DNA of 64,000 bases from Helianthus annuus (lineage: Eukaryota; Streptophyta; Magnoliopsida; Asterales; Asteraceae): positions 85,455,775-85,519,774 of the forward strand of contig NC_035433.2 in NCBI RefSeq assembly GCF_002127325.2. Reading direction: 5' to 3'. Positions 55,892 to 64,000 of this stretch are shown here, piece after piece. Each line of letters starts with the position of its first letter. Position 1 is the stretch's first letter. The notes beneath the pieces are model-generated. The model had not been told where the DNA came from. It did not search any database and was given only the letters and a program-made list of their open reading frames with translations. The translations under genes were made by a program, and so were the position numbers.

Positions 55892-56739
55892 CTAGTTGAT
55901 GCCTCCCCGCGTTGCGGGGCTTCACAACCAATTAAAAAACATTACCATAGTTTGCTAAAAAAAACTAAAATGATGGCAAGACCGTAACTTTGAGCTCGGG
56001 ACAAAACTGTAATTTGTCAGTACAAATGAGCAAGTGTTAAGCAGCTCTTTGACACAAATAAAAAATTAAATCGAGTCGACCAATTAAAATAAAACAATTC
56101 TATAGTTTTGCTAAAACAACTAAAACGACGGCAATACTGTGATATCGAACTGAGGGCAAAATTGTATTTTTTGACTGGGGTAAAATCATCATTTTCCAAA
56201 AGCTAAAGCGATGACAATGCTGTAATTTTTAATCAGGGGCAAAAGCATAATGGTGAACTGGGGCAAAATCGTAATTTTGAACTGGGGCAAAATCGTAATT
56301 TTGAACTGGAGGTAAAATCGTAACATGCCCGGACCAATGGGGGAGGTCATGCAGCAGCCTGACACTATTCCGCCACACACCTTTTAAAAAAATTTAAAAC
56401 GATGGTAATACTGTAAGTTTTAACTGGGGAAAAACTATAATTTTGGGTTGGGGTAAAATCGTAATTTGCTAAGAGCTAAAGCGATGACAACAATTTTTAA
56501 CCAGAAGCAAAATCGTAACTTTTTAAACAGAGGCCAAATTCGTAATTTTAAACTAGTGATAAAATCATAAATACCCTGACCAATAAAGGAGTGGCAGAGA
56601 GTAACCTAGCACTATTCCCGATATCAATAATGCCATTGGCTAACCCTCATCTCAGCCAGTAAGAAAGGGGAAGTATTCCCCCTCATTCCAAATGTAAATA
56701 TAGTAAATAACATTAATTTTTCCCATATTAATAATAGGA
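55892..56739 (-). mobile_element. Helitron-like element, 848 bp
   Basis: On the minus strand the 3' end has a hairpin (CCCCGC-AAC-GCGGGG, 55919-55905), nine bases, then CTAG at 55895-55892 followed by T. This is the Helitron terminus pattern. A plausible 5' end, TCCTATTATTAATATGGG preceded by A, is at 56739. The body is made of repeats of AACTGGGGCAAAATCGTAA (about 55970-56560). No Rep/helicase, so non-autonomous. The 3' end is better supported than the 5' end. Confidence 0.55.
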
Positions 56740-58189
56740 TAGTTAAAAAAGAGAAAAGAACATGGAAAAACAAAATAGGGTAGAGTATAGAAAAGTGTGT
56801 CCTAAGTTAACTTAAAACTCTGTAGTCGTAGCCGGTTTTAAGGGGGCACGGAAGGGAGGGGGGCTAGTGGGGTTAATGGGCGTGAAGGCTTAATTGGGGT
56901 GTGCGGCCAACTCACAATCAAACTATGTTACTCGCATTTAGAAAAATAGATTAACAAATAATTTTTTTTAGTTAAACCAGTACAAATAGTCTTAGTGTTA
57001 AAAAGACTCATTATTATATCAACACAAGGTTAGACACGTACAACAATATGTAGGTAGGCACCAACTAAAAATGAGGTGTCATTAGAAAAAATACAGTATG
57101 CTGACTCTATCGGGTGGCCCTGTTGGTGAGACTTCCAGTGACGATGTACTGGCTACACGTCGGGTGGCACTGCCTGTGAGACTGCGGATGACACTCCCAA
57201 TGACACTCTTGTGTTAGCATTAGAAAGTGATAGGATTTTCGTGTGTTTAATTCGCGTGCACATTAAGTGACGTTGGAGTTACTTTAGGCACGAAATCACT
57301 CGGTTGTTAACAACCAGTTTAGTTATAGATGCCCACTTTTATAGTTTTAACCTTCTGGGCTGATATGCATGCTAGCTTAAAGTGACTTACGAATTAAAAT
57401 ACTTGATTGACTCTAAGTGACTATTATTTAATCCTAATTATTAGTAAATTGTAAGTTACCTGATGTTTACTTGATGGTTTTAGAATGGTTAATTGTTTAA
57501 TGATTCGATATGTGATGATTTGGTAAATTGATGAACTGACGAAAGAGTGTAGATGATATATACTGATGTTATAACTTGTGAGCGCGACAGCATAGCAGGG
57601 ACGTAGCCTTATACCGGTGTAAGTCTGCTTGATGAGTCCTGGCAGTTGACGAAGAAGTTTTACATGATTATTATTTGCTTATTGATGTTTGCTAACTGAT
57701 GTACATGATTGATGTTAAACTGTTAAAAATCTCAAGATTGTTATTATCTCGTTCTAACAAGAAATTAGGACTCACTCATCATAGTTGACTTTTTAGCATG
57801 TATGTTAGTAAAAAAGAAAGTTGATGTTTAAGTGTCGCTCCTTGGCATGGATTGAAGGCTATCCAAAAGAGTGAAAGACTGGCATCCTAGCGAACCGATT
57901 TTATTATCTATGTTATTTGATGTTTCATTTTAAGACTTGATCTTATGTGTTTCATGACTGTTGCGATTGTTATTAAATTATCAATTTAAGAACTATTTAG
58001 CGATTTTATGATCCAATTGGTGAGGTTACCGAGTTAGGGGTTTTACACATGAAAAGTTGTTTTCAAAATCAAATGAGTAAAAAATAACCAATTAGGATTA
58101 TAATGCTCGTCATTTGAAAATCTTGTTAGATTATATTTATGAAAAGCTCATTTTGAGAAGAATTAAAATGCGGTGTGAAGTACGAAAAG
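56740..58189. other. Unassigned AT-rich DNA
   Basis: A G-rich stretch at 56835-56905 and a two-copy short repeat (TCGGGTGGC...GTGAGACT) at 57108-57185 are the only structures seen. No ORF is convincing. Confidence 0.45.
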
Positions 58190-59349
58190 ACTAATACCCT
58201 ACTAGGTTAACCACATAATCTCAGATACATATGTTATAGACACACTTAGATAATTCGATTTTATGTAGCTAAGTGCTTCACCAATCACTTGTGATTTAGA
58301 GCTTCTCAATTGTTTAACTATACAGATTAACGAACAGTGCAAATTACTAGTATAAGAGTTAATTTAACGAAAACCGTAATTATTTCTAGATCCTTCCAAT
58401 AGGTAGCCCTTATGTTTTACCAATACTTAAACAAGTTTATTTATTACCAGCTAGGTATCAAGCCCTAACTACATATATATAACTCAGAGATAGAATAATC
58501 AGATCACACATGCATAACTACATAGAAAGATCTCGATCATCCATACAAACTCATCCACGTATCAATACTCAACAAATTGTCATACAAATCACAAGATCAG
58601 CAGTAAACACTCATATAAAATCACACTTTCATTAACATAATCATTTAAGCTTAACAAAAACAAGAATTCATCCTACCTAAACAACTCCAGACTTAACAAA
58701 AACTAGACTTCATCCTACCTAACCGGCTATAAGGCGGTTAGCTAGCCACAATCAAAGCTAAATAACTAGAATTCATTGAATACATAACAGAGATTAAAGA
58801 AAACAGAAATAAGAAGTATCAAACTTAGTAAGAATCGCAAGCACGATATTCTGTATGTTAGATCTTCGGTTTTCCAAGTTCTTTAGATCTTCAGTCTTGT
58901 TGCATGAATCCCAACAACACCTTTTTCGCTTCAACCATCGCTCAATTTCGTTCTCTAGGGTTTCTTAGCCATCATGTCCCTTTTATAGGCATTTTTAGGG
59001 TTTCAAAGTTGGTACCAATCGTACCTTCATTTAAAGGGTACATCTCGTACTAACATGTATATACGAGACCCCCTAGGGTTTTGACTTCTATGGCGGGGCT
59101 CAGTTCTTTTGTCATCTTCTGGTATGAGTGATACTCCAATTCTTCCGTACGGGCCGTATCAGGCTTCTTATCCAGCTTTTTCATTCTTTTCTGTTAATCT
59201 CGTCTTCAACCTTGAGAACCCTTTAATTAAGCTTCAAGACCTGCAAAACATCAAAGTACAAACAATAAACCAATTCTAGGTGAATTTGCAATAAACAACT
59301 ATAAATATGGGGGTTTTAGGCATTGAAATCTATGTGTTCTTTCAGACAC
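58190..59349 (-). mobile_element. LTR-like segment, minus orientation
   Basis: A possible terminal TGTGTC on the minus strand at 59349, a TATA context CCTATAAAAGGGAC at about 58998-58985 and a downstream T- and A-rich zone suggest an LTR. A palindromic CCGTACGGGCCGTA (59144-59157) lies upstream of the TATA, as in the Athila-like LTR. No PBS, partner LTR or TSD was found, so it may be a solo or truncated LTR. Confidence 0.35.
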
Positions 59350-60167
59350 ATCAGGATCAGCGGTAATCTATCGTAACTACCTACAAATTCCCGACCATAT
59401 ATTTGATTTACCATTTTCATTCTTATTAGTTTTTGTCAGAAACCGTCATAATTTCTTCAGTAATTTTTGACAGATTGCTCCAATTAGTATTTGTCCGCCG
59501 ATGATACTCATTTGCCTAGTTGTGTAAGACAAATTTCTTTATTTATTTTTTTTTCTTACCCTTTCTCATGGTGATGTTGTGTGTATATTTTTTTCTTTTT
59601 TTTTTTCTTACCCTTTCTCATGGAGGCCCATAAAAACTTGTTTTTTTTAAGCCCAAGCAAATATGTCCATAATTAAGAAAAATTAAAGGCTTAGACGCTT
59701 AGGCCTCTGTTTTAAGATTGCCTTAAAGCTTAAACTAACCAGCCACAACAATTCATTCAGCAGTCGAAATTAAAGATAAATAAATTAAAATATTATTATG
59801 AAAAATAATAGAAACATTAAACGATGAATAAACTGTTATTATAGAATAAATAAATGCTTCGAAATATATTATAAAAAATAAATAAACACTTAAAAAAATT
59901 TGGATCACTATTAACCAAGCCTCTTGATTCATATATAAATAAATAAATAAAATATAATACAATACAATACAGGGTGGCGAAGTTAAATTTTTTTTTAAAT
60001 TAACGAACGCAAAGTATTAGTAAAATTAAATTAAACGAAAAATAAAATATTATTAAATAATAAATAAATCCTTATAAGATAGAACAAAAAATAAACACTT
60101 AGTGGGAATGTTCGGTTATAGTCTGGTTTTATAAAAACGTTTTAAAACCTAGTTCACTATAACCAGT
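59350..60167. other. AT-rich DNA, probably interior of element D
   Basis: No coding frame recognised. A 25-bp repeat TTTTCTTACCCTTTCTCATGG occurs at about 59551 and 59603. Confidence 0.4.
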
Positions 60168-60180
60168 GGCTCTGATACCA
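60168..60180 (-). other. Primer-binding site of element D
   Basis: The minus strand reads TGGTATCAGAGCC, three bases from the LTR end CCGCAACA. Confidence 0.8.
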
Positions 60181-60183
60181 AAC

Positions 60184-60622
60184 TGTTGCGGAATCTACCG
60201 CGAGACGTGTGACGTACCAGGATCTAGACACTAATCACATTGAACTAACATCACAAGAACGGAATCAATATGAAAAGTGCATTTCAAAAACATTTTAATT
60301 CAAACCATTAATCGTTCAGCGGAAGCATAAATCATTGTTTAACCGATTCAGCATCGTTCGGTAAAGAAAACATAAACAAACATCAAATGATTTCGCGAGT
60401 AACATGACCCATGACGACACCGGCTTCCCAGACTGCAAGTTCCAATTCGATGCATCTAAGGACCTGCAAGCATGCAGAAAAAATGTATCAGCATAAAGCT
60501 GGCGAGTTCACAGTTTTGTTTAACGCAAAGTTGGTAAATGTTTAGTTTAAAGACATGCCAATAATAAACTCGATACCGAAGTGACGTCTGATTGTTTGCC
60601 CTCATCAATGTCTATCAACATT
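60184..60622 (-). repeat. Element D 5' LTR, part, cut by the CACTA element
   Basis: It starts TGTTGCGGAATCTACC next to the PBS. It carries TTCAGCGGAAGCATAAAT, similar to CACAGCGGAAGCAAAG at a comparable position in the LTRs of elements A and B, which suggests a related Ty3/gypsy family. It is broken at 60622 by the CACTA terminus; the rest lies beyond the window. Confidence 0.65.
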
Positions 60623-60633
60623 CACTACAAGAA

Positions 60634-60870
60634 CCTTTAGCGGCGACAGGCGTCGCCGGTATTGACCACTTTTGTCGCCGCTATTGACCTTTAGCGGCGA
60701 CATGTCGTCGGTATTGCTCGGTCGCTATTGACCGGTTGTCGCCGGTAAAGACCTTTGTCGCCGGTATTGATCCTTCACTTTTAGCGACGACAATTGCCGG
60801 TATTGACCTTGGTCGGTAAAGGTTGAAAGGTAATAGCGGCGACTGTTGTCGCCGCTAAAAGTCTGTTTTT
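60634..60870. repeat. CACTA subterminal repeats
   Basis: The motif TAGCGGCGAC or its complement GTCGCCGCTA, with shorter forms TCGCCGGTATTGA and TCGCCGCTATTGA, recurs about a dozen times in both orientations. These arrays are the known binding sites of TNPA-type proteins. Confidence 0.85.
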
Positions 60871-61072
60871 TTTAAATACAGCAGCTGTATATACAGCTGC
60901 CCAACCAGTTTTACAGCCGAAAAAACAAAACCTGCCTATTTTCAAACAACGCAAGCATACGCCATGAACATAATCAACATATACTAAAGGTAATATACTT
61001 AAAAACTACGTTTAAGTCGTACATTATATCCTACAACGTTTAATTAAATCCAAAGCATACATTAAAAACAAG

Positions 61073-62618
61073 TCACTCATCGTCATCGTTATCGTTGGGT
61101 TCATCGTCGGATTCATTATCGAATAAGTTGTCAGAATCGTAGTCTTTTGACTTTCCTTTTCCTTTTCCTTGTGAAGCAAGATAGTTGTTAAGTTGGTTCA
61201 AAAATGACGGGGTTTGGAACAAGCTGTTAACAAAATCCTACAATAATAGATAGCAAAACGTATATTAGCATATTAATTAACGCTACCAACATATATTTAA
61301 CAAGGAAACATGCGTTCGTTTGTCATTTTATAAATTGCGTAGTTAACCTCGGAAAAGGGTTCTTGCGTCCGAGCTTGCGAAGACGACATGTTAGATGACG
61401 AGTGCGAGGACGTGTTGGAAGAAGGTTTAGGCCCCATCCCGCGGTACCATCCTCGCCGCTCTCCCAACGCTTCTTGATACGGGGCAATTGGAGGACCATC
61501 GCCGCTCCATTCATCTGTGGCCCGTTGTATGTTCCGCTGTATTTTACGAAGATGATTAAATATATATGTGTGTGTATATATATATATATATTTGTTATAG
61601 AAAATAATACTTAAAAGAAATACTTACGTAATTTTGTTCAGCAACCGGATCAACCCAATTCCCTTGATTGTCCGTGTGGGTTTTAGCATACGTAGGTACC
61701 CAATCCAAATTCTGTTTAACATTACACTTAGATTAGACATTAAATAAACAAAAGCTTACACGCACGCACACATACATAAAACATTACATTTTTATAGGCG
61801 GTGCTACCGTACGAAGATGCCCCCCACGGTATGGGAATTGTTGTTTATCGCGTACTTTTTTGTTGGCCTTGCTTTTTTTAATATAATTTTCTTGCCGGAA
61901 ACCTTCGATGGTTCTCAACCAGTTTTCATAGGGCATATCCACGGGATGGTATGCCCTTGCACTCTCAAGATCATCGTAACCTCCCTGGCTATCAAATAAT
62001 TGTCTAGCTTCATACTTGCGGTCATTGTATCGCTTCATAAGCACAGTCCTTATACCACCCTTCAAGTTTTTCGCGTCATAATCACGCTCCACTTCATCAA
62101 GATTGAGATTTTCCTACAAATTAAATAAAAAAGTTAAAATATCGTATATAAATTAGATTTGCATGTGCTATAAAATTTTATGCATATAACTTATTTACCC
62201 GTAAGTGGTTCATGACGGCATCCTTGTAATGTTGTTCAACAGCATCCCATCCAATTTTATCAAATGGGATGGCCCGCCACATATACATGCCGGCCTCCCT
62301 TGAAAACATGTCTCTTGATTTACCAACAGGGGTAAACGTGACCTGTCGATCAAACGTAAGCGACACAGGCCCCCCCGCTTTTACTAGACACCGTCGTTCT
62401 CGTTTCTAGCTTTCCCCCTAACCTTCTTTGGGGGAACCGGTGCAATTAAAACAAAAATAATTAGTAACGACATTTATAATATATAAAATATAAGGACTAC
62501 AAAATAATTTAGTAAAAGACTTACCGTCTGTCTCGTGTGTGCCACGAATCCCACCAGGAGGAAGTGGTGGATCACCAGCGCCGTCACCCCCATGTCCCCA
62601 GGGGGCCACATCGGCCAT
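61073..62618 (-). CDS. TNPA-like gene (Transposase_24 family) of the CACTA element
   Basis: TNPA-type proteins bind the subterminal repeats of CACTA elements and assist transposition. Exons readable by GT-AG sites: 62618-62525 (MADVAPWGHGG), an exon ending 62199 (FTPVGKSRDMFS, MYMWRAIPFDKIGWDAVEQH), 62113-61808 (ENLNLDEVERDYDA, MKRYNDRKYEARQLFD, SARAYHPVDMPYENWL), 61711-61628 (NLDWVPTYAKTHTDNQGNW), 61536-61348 (QRATDEWSGDGPPIAPYQEA) and 61237-61073 (DFVNSLFQTPSFLNQL, Asp-rich tail). Apart from the second exon the frames join in phase. The start of the second exon is unresolved: stops near 62385 and a run of seven G suggest a frameshift and no clear AG acceptor is seen, so the gene may be inactive. 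Family assignment is by the WENWL-type and YNDRKYEA blocks. Confidence 0.75.
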
Positions 62619-62796
62619 CAAATAAACGAATATCAGCAATACCGAAAACATAATCCCTATAAAGTTACAAATGTTACAGCATGTATATCTAATAGAAATT
62701 AAGGGAAAGTACAACAAGTGTAACTCAAATTCAAATAAATATTTCAAACAAGTGTTTATCAATTACAAATCAATATAAATTACAGTAACTTTTCTT

Positions 62797-63982
62797 TTAG
62801 TCAGACTCCACATAATCGGGATCATCCTCATCACAATCAGCCTCGACCTCATCACAATCAGTCTCGACCTCAAACACTTCATCGACGGTAGTCGTTGGGG
62901 GATCAACTTCAATTGAAGGCTCACCCGCAGTAACATGAGAAGATCCAATTTGAAAGTATTGGGTCAAGTCAATGACAAGTGGACAGTCAGATGAAGAGTT
63001 GTTGTCGACAACGTCATTATCTTCTAAGCCTTTGTCAACATTTTGAACCTTATTGACACGGTCATCATCACTTAATGGCCGATCCCAAATTCTTCGATGA
63101 TTAACATTTTCGACTACCCACCTATGTTTGTTTTTTTGGTTTCGAGACGTTTCTTGGATGAAGAACACTTGTTTGGCTTGCGAAGCAAATATGAGTTGAT
63201 CGTCTTTGTCCCATTCACGTTCAGTGCTTATACTGGTGATATTATTGTCATGGTTTACACCCCTTCGAGTATCAAACCACTTGCACCAAAATAGGACAGT
63301 GGAATAATTATTTGTATAACGCAACTCAATAATTTCTTCTAATTGGCCATAAAATTTCACACCGTTCTCTCCAACCACTTCCACCCCAGAGTTTTGCGTT
63401 GTGCATTTTGCATCACGTTCAAGTGTCTTAAACCTAACACAGTTGACTATACAAGCAGTGTAAGTGTATGCAGTCATTTTCGCACAAATTGAAAGAGCAT
63501 ACAACTCCGGGTGGAATTCTGGAGAATTTTGTGTTTTCATCGAATGGACCTAACAAATATAGAGTAATAATGTTTGTTATATATGTATTACCTAGCAAGT
63601 GTAGAGTAATGAGTGTTATGTATGTATTATACCTTATGGAGAAACCATCCCGGAAATTTGGTTTTAAGATCATCTTGGGGATGTGTATGTTTGAATTCAC
63701 TACATTGATGACAAATATAAGAAAGGAATGAAAAATACCAATTAACAGATTATGAAAAGTTAAAGATAGAAGCACTCACTTCATGTACTCCCTAACTTCT
63801 GCGCAATTTTCGAGGACAAACCATTCCATCTTGCTTTTTTCGATGAATGATAGATATTTGTCCTTTGTTGCGCCAACAGGACGACATTTGGACTCAAACA
63901 CCCATAACTTTCTTTTTTCAACAACGACATCAGCGTTTCTATCTGGGCGATTGAACTTAGTCTGAACATCTTTAAGGTACAT
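62797..63982 (-). CDS. TNP2-like CACTA transposase, 3' part
   Basis: Exons: up to 63780 (VQTKFNRPDRNAD, KWFVLENCAEVREYM-type text of the DUF4218 region), 63699-63633 (EFKHTHPQDDLKTKFPGWF) and 63549-62797 (terminal exon with stop). All splice sites are GT-AG and the phases match. The last exon contains the DUF4216 domain (GVKFYGQLEEIIELRY, STVLFWCKWFD, FASQAKQVFFIQE). An acidic tail with a 21-bp internal repeat encodes its Asp/Glu-rich end. The catalytic Transposase_21 region lies upstream, outside the window. No stop or frameshift is visible in this part, so the gene could be intact. Confidence 0.85.
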
Positions 63983-64000
63983 TGAACAAAATGTTAGAGC

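Larger units (their letters stand above)
60623..64000 (-). mobile_element. CACTA (En/Spm-type) transposon, left end and genes
   Basis: It begins with the diagnostic terminus CACTACAAGAA at 60623, preceded by a possible 3-bp duplication ATT. Subterminal repeats follow, then two minus-strand genes: a TNPA-like gene and a TNP2-like transposase gene that runs off the right edge. The other terminus is not in the window. Confidence 0.92.

Overview
This is repeat-dominated nuclear DNA from a flowering plant. AT-rich sequence, plant LTR retrotransposon lineages (Tekay-like chromovirus, Athila-like, Tat), a tRNA-derived SINE, plant CACTA, hAT, Mutator-type and Harbinger-type elements and a spliced plant B3-domain gene all point that way. 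The Tekay-like proteins and the repeated CACGGCCCCGTG-type motif remind me of Asteraceae (sunflower, lettuce or chrysanthemum group). That is recall, not a search result. Only one non-transposon gene is visible, a B3/REM-like gene, and it is broken.

1-32,911 is a four-level nest. The outermost host is the last visible exon of the B3 gene (minus strand, 32,912-34,605). An Athila-like LTR element (LTR 31,117-32,911; interior 30,978-31,116 plus 1-3,141; other LTR outside the window) entered that exon. Element A (3,142-30,977, TSD GACCC) lies inside it, and element B (6,281-19,986, TSD ATTCC) lies inside the left LTR of A. A is a Tekay-like Ty3/gypsy element with an extra proline-rich ORF ahead of gag and pol disabled by point mutations. 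B keeps an open gag but has lost pol. LTR pairs are about 0.4% diverged in B and about 0.9% in A by eye count, agreeing with the nesting order.

32,912-43,372 holds the B3 gene and its promoter, an LTR-like remnant, three Mutator-type foldback elements with 9-bp TSDs, a SINE, a LINE fragment and a 1.35-kb hAT-like element. 43,373-53,783 is element C, a Tat-lineage Ty3/gypsy element (TSD CTTAC, LTRs 622 bp and about 2.3% diverged). Its gag-pol is decayed on the minus strand, and it carries a spliced antisense ORF on the plus strand.

53,784-60,622 holds a Harbinger-like element with a G-rich core, a Helitron-like element, LTR-like DNA, and the PBS and LTR of another element (D). The LTR of D is interrupted at 60,623 by a CACTA transposon that runs off the right edge. 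It contains a TNPA-like gene (Transposase_24) and the 3' half of a TNP2-like transposase gene. All identified LTR elements whose orientation can be read, the CACTA genes and the B3 gene face the minus strand.
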